Shown here: in pieces, positions 52,870 to 61,250 of the stretch
Layout of the letters: each line of letters begins with the position of its first letter
Position numbering within the stretch: the stretch's first letter is position 1
Assembly: GCF_009498275.1 (NCBI RefSeq)
Contig: NZ_CP045643.1
Coordinates: 5,456,001-5,520,000, forward strand
Direction of reading: 5' to 3'
DNA length: 64,000 nt
Origin: Streptomyces fagopyri
GTDB lineage: Bacteria > Actinomycetota > Actinomycetes > Streptomycetales > Streptomycetaceae
Position numbers and translations under genes: made by a program
The notes under the pieces: model-generated
The model's database searches: none
Seen by the model: the letters and a program-made list of their open reading frames with translations, nothing else
What the model was told of the DNA's origin: nothing

Positions 52870-53906
52870 ATGGCGACGTCCGCGGTGCCGTGGGCCCTGG
52901 CGGCGTGCTCGTGGATGTCGTCGCGGGACGTGACGCCGGTCAGCGCGCCCTGTGCGTCGACCCGCGCCACCAGACCGGTCGGCGAGGCGATCGACTCGTT
53001 CAGGGCGGCGAGCAGGGAATCCCCGTCCCGCAGCGGCCGCACGGGGAAGGTGGTGTCCCCGGACGTGGAGCGCCAGCTCCGCGGGTGGCGGTCCTCGTCG
53101 AGTACGAGGGTCCAGGCACCGCCCTCGGGGGCCGGGCCCTGCGGGACGTCGGCGAGGTTCTCCAGCGAGAGGAGCTTCAGGCCCCGCTCGGCACCGAGGA
53201 AGTCGGCGACGAAGTCGTCCGCCGGGCGGGCGAGCAGTTCGGCGGGGCTCGCGCACTGCACCAGGTGGCCGCCGGTCCGGAAGATCGCGATCTGGTCGCC
53301 GAGCCGGACGGCCTCGTCGACGTCGTGCGTGACGAAGACGATGGTCTTGTTCAACTCCTTCTGCAACCGCAGCAGTTCGTCCTGGAGCTGGGTGCGCACC
53401 ACCGGGTCGACCGCGCCGAAGGGTTCGTCCATGAGCAGGACGGGCGGGTCGGCGGCGAGTGCGCGGGCGACGCCGACGCGCTGCTGCTGGCCGCCGGAGA
53501 GCTGGTGCGGGTAGCGCTTGCCGGCGTCGGCGGCCAGACCGACCGTCTCCAGCAGTTCGGCCGCCCGGGCGCGGGCCTTCCTACGGCCCCAGCCCAGCAG
53601 CAGCGGCACGGTGGCGATGTTGTCGAGCACCGTGCGGTGCGGGAAGAGGCCGGACTGCTGGATGACGTAACCGATGGAACGGCGCAGTTCGGCGGCGTCC
53701 CGCTCCAGGACGTCCTTGCCGCCGACACGGATGGTGCCGGAGGTCGGATCGACCATCCGGTTGATCATCCTCAGCGTGGTGGTCTTACCGCAACCGGAGG
53801 ATCCGACGAGGACGGTCACGCCACCTTCCGGCATTTCCAGAGAGAGGTCGTGGACTGCGGTGGTGCCGTTGGGGAAGCGCTTGTGGACCGTGTCGAACTG
53901 GATCAT
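52866..53906 (-). CDS. osmoprotectant ABC transporter ATP-binding protein (OpuCA type)
   Basis: 346 residues. Walker A GSSGCGKTTTLRMINRMVDP; signature LSGGQQQRVGVARALA; Walker B VLLMDEPFGAVDP; H-loop VTHDVDEAVRLGD. The C-terminal ~90 residues correspond to the CBS-type osmosensory region, with one recognisable CBS repeat (GLVARVDAQGALTGVTSRDD). First gene of the operon, ATG at 53906. Uptake should be energised here and gated by ionic strength through the CBS region, as known for OpuA/OpuC. Confidence 0.92.
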   Translation of the reverse strand: MIQFDTVHKRFPNGTTAVHDLSLEMPEGGVTVLVGSSGCGKTTTLRMINRMVDPTSGTIRVGGKDVLERDAAELRRSIGYVIQQSGLFPHRTVLDNIATVPLLLGWGRRKARARAAELLETVGLAADAGKRYPHQLSGGQQQRVGVARALAADPPVLLMDEPFGAVDPVVRTQLQDELLRLQKELNKTIVFVTHDVDEAVRLGDQIAIFRTGGHLVQCASPAELLARPADDFVADFLGAERGLKLLSLENLADVPQGPAPEGGAWTLVLDEDRHPRSWRSTSGDTTFPVRPLRDGDSLLAALNESIASPTGLVARVDAQGALTGVTSRDDIHEHAARAHGTADVAI

Positions 53907-53940
53907 GAGGTGTCCCTTGCCCGGTCTGCATATCGTCATG

Positions 53941-53972
53941 CAGAGTTCTCTGTACCTGAATAGGTTGTCAAC
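53941..53972 (-). promoter_or_regulatory. promoter region of the osmoprotectant operon
   Basis: Minus-strand TTGACA (53967-53972) is followed about 17-18 bases later by GAACTC/AACTCT, which overlaps the palindrome CAGAGttCTCTG (53941-53952). The palindrome may be an operator for this operon. Confidence 0.4.
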
Positions 53973-54016
53973 GGTCCGGCGTTAATCACTGGTTACTTGT
54001 GGCCGCCAGGCAAGAT

Positions 54017-54032
54017 TCAATGTCGGGATTGA
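54017..54032. promoter_or_regulatory. inverted repeat upstream of the lyase-like gene
   Basis: TCAAT-n6-ATTGA, 17 bases before the ATG at 54049. Candidate operator for the RpiR/MurR regulator encoded in the same operon. Confidence 0.4.
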
Positions 54033-54048
54033 GGGGAGTTCGGGCTCT

Positions 54049-55569
54049 ATGTCGTCTCGGAATGTGGACACGTTCGACGCGGTGGACGCACCGGTCCCGG
54101 CCGGGCTCGTGGTCCTTGACGGGTGCGGCGCCGGTGTCGCGGACATCGTCCGGCTCGCCGACGGCACCGCGCACCCGGTTCCCGGCACCGAGGCGATGAA
54201 GCGCGTCGAGCTGTCCTGGGACGCCGCCCGGCAGATCGCCGCGACCGGCCGGGTCTACGGCCGCTCCACCGGCGTCGGTGCCAACCGGAACGAGGACGTG
54301 CCGACCGAGGCCGCCGCCGAGCACGGTCTGCGGCTGCTGCGCAGCCACGCCGGCGCGATCGGCGAGGAGCTCCCCGCCCGGCAGATACGGGCCATGCTCG
54401 CCGTCCGCGCCAACCAGGTGCTGGCGGGCGGAGCGGGCCTGCGGCCCACCGTCGTCACCGCCCTGTGCGAGGCGCTGGAGGCCGGGGCGTACCCCGTGGT
54501 GAACGAGTTCGGATCGGTCGGCACCGGGGACATCGCGGCGCTGGCCCAGCTCGGACTGGCGCTGGTGGGGGAGCACCGGTGGAGGGGAACGGGCGCTCCG
54601 CGACCCCAGCCCCTCGACAACAACGACGCGCTCGCGCTGATCAGCAGCAACGCGCTCACCCTCGGACAGTCCGCCCTCGCCCTGCACGAGCTGCGCGGGC
54701 TGATCGGCGCCACCCAGGTCGTCGCCGCGCTGTCGCTGCTGGCCGTGGACGGTTCGCACGAGGCGTACGCCGCCCCGGTGCACGCCGCGCGACCGCACCA
54801 CGGGTCCGGCGAGGTGGCCCGGCGGATGCGGGAGCTGATCGGTGCCGCCGACCGGCCCACCCCGCCGCTCGGGCGGATCCAGGACCCGTACGGCTTCCGG
54901 TGCGTCCCGCAGATCCACGGGCCCGCGCACGACGCCGCGGACGCGCTCGACGACGTCCTCCGGATCGAGATCAACGCCGCCGCCGAGAACCCCCTGATCT
55001 CCGCCGAGGACATGGCCGCCTACCACCACGGCGGCTTCTATCAGGCCCAACTCGCCCTCGCGCTGGACCACTTCAGGCTGGCGGTCACCCAGGTGGCACG
55101 GCTGTCCACCTCGCGCCTGTCCACCCTCAACGAACCCGCCTACACCCGGCTGCGCCCCTTCCTCGCCGACAACGAGCCCGCGTCCTCCGGGGTGATGATC
55201 CTGGAATATGCCGCCGGCGCCGCCCTCGGTGACCTGCGGGCCTTCTCCGCGCCCGCCTCGCTCGGCCACGCTGTACTCTCCCGGGGCGTCGAGGAACAGG
55301 CGAGTTTCGCCTCGCTCGCCGCACGGCAGACACTGCGGGCGTGCGGTGCCTACCGTCTCGTCGTCGGCTGTGAACTGGTCGCCGCCGTACGGGCGCTGCG
55401 CCAGCGCGACCTGCGGCCCGACCCGGAGCTGCCGGCCGGACGGGCGCTGGAACTGGCCGAGTCGGTGCTCGGCCCCGACCAGGCCGACCGGCCGCTCACC
55501 GACGACGTGACGGCGGCGGCCGCGCTGCTCGACCGGTTCACGGACATCTGGAGGGGGAGCGGATCATGA
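54049..55569 (+). CDS. aromatic amino acid ammonia-lyase homologue lacking the MIO serine
   Basis: 506 residues, colinear with histidine/phenylalanine ammonia-lyases. Catalytic Tyr70 in VYGRSTGVGANRN, the QDPYGFRCVPQIHG segment, ENPLI and the C-terminal VEEQASFASLAARQ are kept. However, the cofactor loop reads EFGSVGTGDIAALAQ (about 153-167), where active enzymes have GSVGASGDLAPLAH. The Ala-Ser-Gly that cyclises to MIO is replaced by Thr-Gly, one residue shorter, so the usual electrophile cannot form. It overlaps the RpiR regulator gene by four bases. Possibly a distinct family with another chemistry or a binding role. Confidence 0.88.
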   Translation: MSSRNVDTFDAVDAPVPAGLVVLDGCGAGVADIVRLADGTAHPVPGTEAMKRVELSWDAARQIAATGRVYGRSTGVGANRNEDVPTEAAAEHGLRLLRSHAGAIGEELPARQIRAMLAVRANQVLAGGAGLRPTVVTALCEALEAGAYPVVNEFGSVGTGDIAALAQLGLALVGEHRWRGTGAPRPQPLDNNDALALISSNALTLGQSALALHELRGLIGATQVVAALSLLAVDGSHEAYAAPVHAARPHHGSGEVARRMRELIGAADRPTPPLGRIQDPYGFRCVPQIHGPAHDAADALDDVLRIEINAAAENPLISAEDMAAYHHGGFYQAQLALALDHFRLAVTQVARLSTSRLSTLNEPAYTRLRPFLADNEPASSGVMILEYAAGAALGDLRAFSAPASLGHAVLSRGVEEQASFASLAARQTLRACGAYRLVVGCELVAAVRALRQRDLRPDPELPAGRALELAESVLGPDQADRPLTDDVTAAAALLDRFTDIWRGSGS

Positions 55570-56426
55570 GCGTGGACAGGGACATGAACGTGACGGACAG
55601 CCCGGCCGGGCGCCTTCAGGCGCTCTTCGAGGGGCACCGGCTGACACCGACCCAGCGGCGCATCGCGCACAGCATGGTGCGGCGCGCCGCCGACGTGCCG
55701 TTCCTGTCGAGCGTCGAACTCGCCGAACTCGCGGGCGTCAGCCAGCCGTCCGTGACCCGTTTCGCGGTCGCGCTCGGCTTCGACGGCTACCCGGCGCTGC
55801 GCCGGCACCTGCGCGAGGTCGCGCCCACCGAACAGGCGGCGGCCCCGGGCTCGTACAACGAGTACCAGCAGGCCGTCGAGGCGGAGATCGAGAATCTGAA
55901 GCACCTCGCCGCGGTGCTCGCCGACCCGCGCCCGGTGCAGCGTGCGGGGCGCCTGCTGGCCGCCTCCCGTCCGCTGCCCGTGCTCGGGCTGCGGGCCGCG
56001 GCCTCCCAGGCGTACGGCTTCGCGTACTTCGCCGCCAAGGTCCACCCCGACGTACGGCTGCTGCACGAGGGCGGCACCATGCTGCACGACCGCGTCGACG
56101 CGGCCGTGCGCGCCGGGGCGACCGCCCTGCTCTGTTTCGCGCTGCCCCGCCACCCGCGTGAGGTCGTGGACTCCCTCGGCTACGCGAAGGAGGCGGGCCT
56201 GACGGTCGTCACGGTCGCGGACTCCGCCTTCGCGCCGGTGGCCAAGGTGTCGGACCTGCTGCTGCCCGCCGCCGTCGGCACCGGCCTCGCCTTCGACACG
56301 GCCTGCGCCCCCATGCTGCTCGGCCGCGTGCTGCTGGAGGCGATGTGCGACGACCTGCCGGACGCCCAGGCACGGCTGGAGGAGTTCGACACCCGCGCCT
56401 CGGCCCGCGGGCTGTTCGTCGAATAG
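55566..56426 (+). CDS. RpiR/MurR-family transcriptional regulator
   Basis: 286 residues. The N-terminal helix-turn-helix (LTPTQRRIAHSMVRRAADVP, VELAELAGVSQPSVTRFAVA) is followed by a SIS domain (about 125-260: VLGLRAAASQAYGFAYFAAK, TALLCFALPRHPREVVDSLG), which normally binds phosphosugars. Translationally coupled to the lyase-like gene, so the two probably respond to the same metabolite. No sugar gene is adjacent. Confidence 0.92.
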   Translation: MSVDRDMNVTDSPAGRLQALFEGHRLTPTQRRIAHSMVRRAADVPFLSSVELAELAGVSQPSVTRFAVALGFDGYPALRRHLREVAPTEQAAAPGSYNEYQQAVEAEIENLKHLAAVLADPRPVQRAGRLLAASRPLPVLGLRAAASQAYGFAYFAAKVHPDVRLLHEGGTMLHDRVDAAVRAGATALLCFALPRHPREVVDSLGYAKEAGLTVVTVADSAFAPVAKVSDLLLPAAVGTGLAFDTACAPMLLGRVLLEAMCDDLPDAQARLEEFDTRASARGLFVE

Positions 56427-56630
56427 CCGACGTGGTCCTGGTGGGGCCCGGCCGCCGGGTGAGGCCCCGCGTCCGCGGCTCGGCCCGGTCCCTTTGGCGG
56501 GGCCCTGGGCGCGTGGGGCCCCCTGGGGAGGGTCCGGAGGTGAGCGGCCGCTGTTCTCAGACTCGTCTCACCTTCGCTCGTTAGCGTGCCCGCCCTGAGA
56601 CGCTGACGGCGGACGAAAGGGAGGCGGAAG

Positions 56631-57200
56631 GTGGCGCACGGAGGGCAGGGACTGGCTCGGACGGCCGTCGTCGTGAGGGCGGGGGCGGCACCGCTGTGGT
56701 GGTGCGGAGTGTTCGCGGCGGGTGGCGGAGTGCTGGTACCGGGCCTGACCGGACGGCGTATCGGCGTCCTGGCAGGCGCCGCGCTGTTCGTCGTGACCGC
56801 CGCCGCGGTCGCGTGCGCCCGCAGGAAGCGGTACGCCGCGCTGGTGCGCTCCGCGGCCCGTGCGGGCAAGCACGACGTGCTGCAGGACCGGGCCGTGACG
56901 ATACGCAACTGGCGCCGCGGTCACCGCTGGTGGCTGCTGCTCGCCTTCGTGGCCGCGCTGGGCAGCTCCTTCGCCCTGCCCGCGGCGGGCGGCATGCTGC
57001 TGGCCGGCGCGGGCACCGGCCTGTGGCTGAAGGCCGGCTGGCTCGGGCGCCGCGAACGCGCCGGTGAGGCGTTGATCTGGGTACGGGTCGACTGGCTCGG
57101 CCGGGGCTACGGCGCCCCCGCGGGCAAGCCGGTCAAGGCCTGCCGGGCCACCGGTGTGGCGGCCGGCGACGCCGCGCCCGGAGGAGCGCGACGTCGCTGA
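56631..57200 (+). CDS. multi-pass membrane protein, unknown function
   Basis: 189 residues. About four helices: LWWCGVFAAGGGVLVPGL, IGVLAGAALFVVTAAAVACA, WWLLLAFVAALGSSFALPAA and GGMLLAGAGTGLWLKAGWLG. Basic loops between helices (RRKRYAALVRSAARAGKHD). Ala/Gly-rich C terminus. Convergent with the roadblock operon. Not recognised beyond topology. Confidence 0.75.
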   Translation: MAHGGQGLARTAVVVRAGAAPLWWCGVFAAGGGVLVPGLTGRRIGVLAGAALFVVTAAAVACARRKRYAALVRSAARAGKHDVLQDRAVTIRNWRRGHRWWLLLAFVAALGSSFALPAAGGMLLAGAGTGLWLKAGWLGRRERAGEALIWVRVDWLGRGYGAPAGKPVKACRATGVAAGDAAPGGARRR

Positions 57201-57238
57201 CCGGATACCGGCCCGGCCGTCTACACCGGCCCGGCCGT

Positions 57239-57613
57239 CTACACCTCGAGGTCCGCCTCGATCCTCTTCAGCTGGTGCCTGGCCATCGCCAGGTTGGCAC
57301 GCTTCGCGTCGAGCACCAGGTACAGGAAGAGCCCGTTGCCGCCGCGCCCCTTCATCAGCCGGATCAGGTGGTACTGGTCGGACAGCGTGATCAGGATGTC
57401 CTCGATCTCGCCCTTCAGGCCGAGGTGCTCCATGGTGCGCAGTTTCGCGCGGACGACGTCGGTGTTGCCGGCCGCCGCGACGGTGAGGTCGAAGCCCTTG
57501 CTGCCGCCGATCGTGCCCAGCGCCATGCCGCTGGTGTAGTCGACGAGAGCGGCTCCGGTCGCACCCTCGATGGACGCCAGCGCCTCTTTCAGCGCGGTTT
57601 CGGTGTTGGTCAT
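57239..57613 (-). CDS. roadblock/LC7 domain protein
   Basis: 124 residues, single roadblock domain: EALASIEGATGAALVDYTSG, a beta hairpin, EDILITLSDQYHLIRLMKGR and the C-terminal LAMARHQLKRIEADL. Such proteins are the B components of conservons or partners of MglA-like GTPases. Here they stand without a GTPase. Last gene of the four-gene operon. Confidence 0.9.
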   Translation of the reverse strand: MTNTETALKEALASIEGATGAALVDYTSGMALGTIGGSKGFDLTVAAAGNTDVVRAKLRTMEHLGLKGEIEDILITLSDQYHLIRLMKGRGGNGLFLYLVLDAKRANLAMARHQLKRIEADLEV

Positions 57614-57629
57614 GGTGTGGTTCTCCCTC

Positions 57630-58139
57630 TCAGCTTTCCGATGTGCGTGGGGTGTTGGGTGTAGGAGTGGTCGATGTACGGGACGTGCCGCGCGCGGGGC
57701 GGGCGCGCGTGGGCAGCGACGTGGTCCGGGTGGGAGCCCTCGCCGGGGTGACCGGCTCGCCGCGCGCCGTCGCGGCCTCCACGAGCTCGCCGATCCGGCT
57801 GCCGGAGCGCCGCCCCTCCAGATGGAGCCGGCCGACGTTGACCCGGTCCTGGGCCAGCAGCGTGAGGACGGCGGAGGTACCCGCCGCGTACGTCGCCACA
57901 TAGCCGTCGACGCCGCGTACCAGCAGCTCGCGGAAGTCGCCCTGCCCGGTGGCGTCCGCCATCCGCACGGCGACCCCCAGCGCGGCCGCGGTGAGCGCGG
58001 CCATGCCCTCGGGCTCCACTCCCGGCGTGTCGTGGGCGAGCACGAGACCGTCGACGCTGGCCGCCAGAGCACCGGTCAGCTGGGGCACGCGGGCCCTCAA
58101 CCGGTGCAGCTCGTCGAGGACTTCGGGTTCCGCCGCCAT
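57630..58139 (-). CDS. roadblock/LC7-like protein with Pro/Thr-rich tail
   Basis: 169 residues. The roadblock-like core runs from LDELHRLRARVPQLTGALAA through GYVATYAAGTSAVLTLLAQD to LVEAATARGEP. A disordered C-terminal tail of Arg/Thr/Pro follows. ATG at 58139 has GAGGAGA upstream; a GTG at 58181 with GGGAGG is an alternative giving 14 more residues. Second roadblock in the operon, 16 bases before the third. Confidence 0.82.
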   Translation of the reverse strand: MAAEPEVLDELHRLRARVPQLTGALAASVDGLVLAHDTPGVEPEGMAALTAAALGVAVRMADATGQGDFRELLVRGVDGYVATYAAGTSAVLTLLAQDRVNVGRLHLEGRRSGSRIGELVEAATARGEPVTPARAPTRTTSLPTRARPARGTSRTSTTPTPNTPRTSES

Positions 58140-58203
58140 CAGCAGTCTCCTCTCGGCACGCTGTCGCAGCGCGCGGATCACAGGGCCTCCCGTCGTTCCG
58201 GGG

Positions 58204-59016
58204 TCACAGCGCCTCCAGCGCGTCTCGCAGCCGGCGCAGCAGGGCGACGTCGGGATCGGCGGAGGACTGGGTGAGCACAGTGGGTACCGGGGCCCGCTCC
58301 GGCGGGTTCGCCGCCGTCAGGACTCCGGCGGCGGCCAGCCGGCGGACGTCGACCAGGGTGTGGAAGGCCGGCCGCCCCAGGGCGAGCGAGATGTCCGAGG
58401 CCGTACGCAGGCCGTCCACCCGACCGAGCACGGCCCACTGCCTGAGCGGGACCGACGGCTCGCAGGCGCGCCGGGAGCGCGCCAGCGGCGCGGTGTCCGT
58501 CGCGGGGTCGGGCCAGAGGCGGTGCAGCAGCTGACGGCGGCGCACCGTCTCGCGCTCCAGCGCGGCCACCGGTACGGGGCGTACCGGACCGAGCCAGTGC
58601 GCGGCCCCGTACCGGAACCGGGCCGGGGTGCTGCTCGGCCCCAGCACGAAGTACGCCGCGTCGTACAGCGCCCCGAGGTGGCACAGTTCGAGCGCGCCCT
58701 CGGCGATCCGGCCGCGTTCCACCAGGAACCGGCCGACCCGGCGTCGCGCGCCGGCCTCCGCGACCGCCTCCCGCCAGGCCTCCGCCTCCACCACTCCGCG
58801 CGCGGTGAGCAGGACGTCGAGCGAGGGGGTGGCGGGGCTCTCGGCGTGCACGACGTCTCCGTCGCAGAGGTAGAGCACACCGCGCTCGCGCACCAGTACG
58901 CCGGTGGCGCGCTCGGCGGCGAGCCGGCTGAGCATCGGAGAGACGGCGCCGACGGGATCCACCCCCTTCTCGCGCACCGGCAGTTCGAGCGGGGGCGGTG
59001 TTCTGACCGTGGTCAT
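58204..59016 (-). CDS. DUF4388/PATAN-domain protein
   Basis: 270 residues. The PATAN-like N-terminal domain (MLSRLAAERATGVLVRERGV, LYLCDGDVVHAESPATPSLD) is joined to helical elements (GRFLVERGRIAEGALELCHL) and a C-terminal winged-helix-like part (VLGRVDGLRTASDISLALGR). PATAN domains occur in signalling adaptors, often linked to GTPases or response regulators. Overlaps the first roadblock gene by four bases. Confidence 0.8.
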   Translation of the reverse strand: MTTVRTPPPLELPVREKGVDPVGAVSPMLSRLAAERATGVLVRERGVLYLCDGDVVHAESPATPSLDVLLTARGVVEAEAWREAVAEAGARRRVGRFLVERGRIAEGALELCHLGALYDAAYFVLGPSSTPARFRYGAAHWLGPVRPVPVAALERETVRRRQLLHRLWPDPATDTAPLARSRRACEPSVPLRQWAVLGRVDGLRTASDISLALGRPAFHTLVDVRRLAAAGVLTAANPPERAPVPTVLTQSSADPDVALLRRLRDALEAL

Positions 59017-59411
59017 CCCAGTACCAGCCGTCCGGCCATCTCGCCGAGCCTGATCCTGGCCAGCGCGAGATTGCCGTCCGCCCGGTCCAGCCACAGGTGC
59101 AGGAAGACGCTGCTGTCGAAGGTGGTCCTGACGAAGCGCAGCAGGTGGTAGCTGTCGCGGTTGCTGATGATCAGGTCCTCGACCGGTGTCTCCTGCTCGG
59201 ACCAGTCGGAACCGTCGGCCGGGGCGAACGCCTTGTGCTCGGCGGCGAGCCGGGCGAGCTCGGCGGCCTCGGCCGCGGTCGTCTCGTGGTCACCGCCCGG
59301 TGCGTCCCCGACCGTGCCCAGGGCCAGCCCGCTGGTCCAGTCGACCACCGCGGCACCCCGGGCACCAGGCAGTCGCATGGCTTCCAGCAGGCACTCGTCG
59401 ATTCCGGGCAC
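59013..59411 (-). CDS. roadblock/LC7-like protein, first gene of operon
   Basis: 132 residues: ECLLEAMRLPGARGAAVVDW, TSGLALGTVGDAP, a long acidic insertion, VEDLIISNRDSYHLLRFVRT and LALARIRLGEMAGRL. It is a close structural counterpart of the 57239-57613 protein (shared TSGxALGTxG and SNRDSYHLLR/SDQYHLIR). GTG at 59411 with GGGAGGGG upstream. Leads the four-gene operon. Confidence 0.87.
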   Translation of the reverse strand: MPGIDECLLEAMRLPGARGAAVVDWTSGLALGTVGDAPGGDHETTAAEAAELARLAAEHKAFAPADGSDWSEQETPVEDLIISNRDSYHLLRFVRTTFDSSVFLHLWLDRADGNLALARIRLGEMAGRLVLG

Positions 59412-59485
59412 CGTCTATCCCCTCCCGCCAAAGGGTTCGGCCGAGTGACGACGAAGTTACGCAACGTGTGCGTGGCGAGTGATGG

Positions 59486-59496
59486 AAATGGCATTT
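59486..59496. promoter_or_regulatory. palindrome AAATGgCATTT upstream of roadblock operon
   Basis: An 11-base perfect palindrome in an AT-rich patch, 75 bases upstream of the first roadblock gene. Candidate operator or promoter element. Confidence 0.35.
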
Positions 59497-59640
59497 TCCT
59501 GTGGAACATGCCCGCTGGTGACTAAGGTGGGTCGACTGACTACATTTTCCGGCGGGCGGGCGTCCGCTCGAAGACCTCCCGGGGGGCGTCCGTGAGCCCG
59601 CCGGGGCGCGCGGCGGGCCCGCGCGCGCTGCTGTCCGGCC

Positions 59641-61074
59641 CTACAGTCCCGAGAGCGCGGACGGCTGGGCCCCGCCCGACTCCGCGACGATCTCGGCGAC
59701 GGTCTGCGGCTCCCGTACGACCGCGAAACGCATCCCCGGGTTCCCTCGTCCGTCCGCGTCCCGGCCGTCGCCGGCCGGTGCGTAGCCGTGGATGCCCGGA
59801 CGGGCCAGGGAGTTGTACGCGTAGTGGTGCGCGAAGTAGTACGCGCCCGTGTCCAGCGCGGCCGCGTAGTCGCCCTGTTCGAGCAACGGCAGCGCGAGCC
59901 CCTCGGCGAGCAGGTCGCCCGCGAAACAGGCGGGGCCCGCGACGTCCTGCACCACGTCGGGTCCGGGCTTGGGCCGCCCCTTCGCGTCGTACGCGGCGAT
60001 GCGCAGCGGCCAGGACGCGGGCGCGTACACCGTGCGGGCCGCGATCTGGACCCCGGCGTGCGTGACCGCGACGGGCCGGCCGCCGGCGGACTTCGCGTAC
60101 TCGACCCGCGCGACCACGGTTCCGTGCTTGGCCAGCAGCGACCGTCCGAACTCGGTGACCAGTCCGTACCGCCCGTCGAAGAGCCCCGGCACGGCCTCGG
60201 CGAGCAGTCGCGCGTACTGCGCGTAGGTCGGGGACGTGGTGTCGGAGCCGAAGTTGACCGGCAGTCCGCCGCCGATGTCGAGGGTGTCGATCTGCCGCCG
60301 TCCGATGTGCCGGTTGATCTCCTCGGCGAGCGCGTACGTCTCGGCGATCCCCCGGGCCATCAGCGAGAGCGGGATTCCCTGCGATCCGGTGTGCGCGTGC
60401 AGCCGGGTCAGCCAGGGGCGGTCGGCGTACGCCCGGACGATCCACTCCCGGGCGCCCTCGTCGCGCAGCGCGACGCCGAACTTCGAGGTGGCCGTCGCGG
60501 TCGAGAGCGCCTCGATGGAACCGCCGCCGACCTGCGGGTTCACCCGGATCCCGAGAGGCGAGGCGGGGTTCGTGGTGCCGACCAGGGCGTCGAGGCGCCC
60601 CAGCTCCTGCGGGTTGTCCGCGTTGACGGCGATGCCCAGCGTCAGCGCCTCGCGCAGCTCGGCGGTCGTCTTGGCCGGGGAGTCGAGCACGGTCCGGGAC
60701 GGCGGTACCCCGGCCGCCCGGGCGAGGGCCAGCTCCCCCGGGCTCGCCACCTCGGCGCCGATGCCGTGCTCGTGCAGCAGTCGCAGTACGGGCACGAGCG
60801 GGGTCGCCTTCACCGCGAAGGCGTGCAGGACGGGCGTGCCGGGCGCCGTCACGGCGTCGAAGGCCGCCCGCAGCGCCGCCGCCGAGGCCCTGATGCCGGG
60901 AACGTCGAGCAGCGCGATGATGGGGGACCCGGGTCCCAGCAGCCCCTGTTCCACGGCGGCCCGGACCGCTTCGTCGCGTCGCGCCACCCGGTCGGAGTCC
61001 GGCCCGGGCCCGCCCGCGGCAGGCCCGCCGCGGCCCTCGGGCGGCACGCTGTTCCCGCCCGTCCCGTCGCTCAT
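59641..61074 (-). CDS. PLP-dependent decarboxylase, diaminopimelate/ornithine type (fold III)
   Basis: 477 residues. Alanine-racemase-type barrel: HAFAVKATPLVPVLRLLHEH (PLP Lys in AVKA), GIGAEVASPGELALA, HAHTGSQGIPL, DIGGGLPVNFG, GPACFAGDLLAEGLALPLLE (a conserved Cys pair region) and AYYFAHHYAYNSLARPGIHG. It resembles LysA but departs from it at several motifs, so it is probably an amino-acid decarboxylase of a separate subfamily. Divergent from hutU, with which it shares a promoter region. ATG at 61074. Confidence 0.85.
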   Translation of the reverse strand: MSDGTGGNSVPPEGRGGPAAGGPGPDSDRVARRDEAVRAAVEQGLLGPGSPIIALLDVPGIRASAAALRAAFDAVTAPGTPVLHAFAVKATPLVPVLRLLHEHGIGAEVASPGELALARAAGVPPSRTVLDSPAKTTAELREALTLGIAVNADNPQELGRLDALVGTTNPASPLGIRVNPQVGGGSIEALSTATATSKFGVALRDEGAREWIVRAYADRPWLTRLHAHTGSQGIPLSLMARGIAETYALAEEINRHIGRRQIDTLDIGGGLPVNFGSDTTSPTYAQYARLLAEAVPGLFDGRYGLVTEFGRSLLAKHGTVVARVEYAKSAGGRPVAVTHAGVQIAARTVYAPASWPLRIAAYDAKGRPKPGPDVVQDVAGPACFAGDLLAEGLALPLLEQGDYAAALDTGAYYFAHHYAYNSLARPGIHGYAPAGDGRDADGRGNPGMRFAVVREPQTVAEIVAESGGAQPSALSGL

Positions 61075-61156
61075 CGGATCTCCCGGCCTGTCCCTGTCCG
61101 AACCCATACGTCCCAGCCAAACACCCACGGCGCGCCCGCGCTGGCCCACTCCTCTA

Positions 61157-61185
61157 TTGACTAGCTCTATTCATGAAGCCAAGAT
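61157..61185 (+). promoter_or_regulatory. hutU promoter
   Basis: TTGACT (61157-61162), 17-base spacer, CAAGAT (61180-61185). The direct repeat CTCTATT (13-base period) spans the -35 and may be regulatory. Confidence 0.5.
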
Positions 61186-61250
61186 GTGAATATCTGCTGC
61201 AACAGTTCGCCGCAGCGTCAGCCGGAACAGTTCCGCACAGGAGGCAGACC

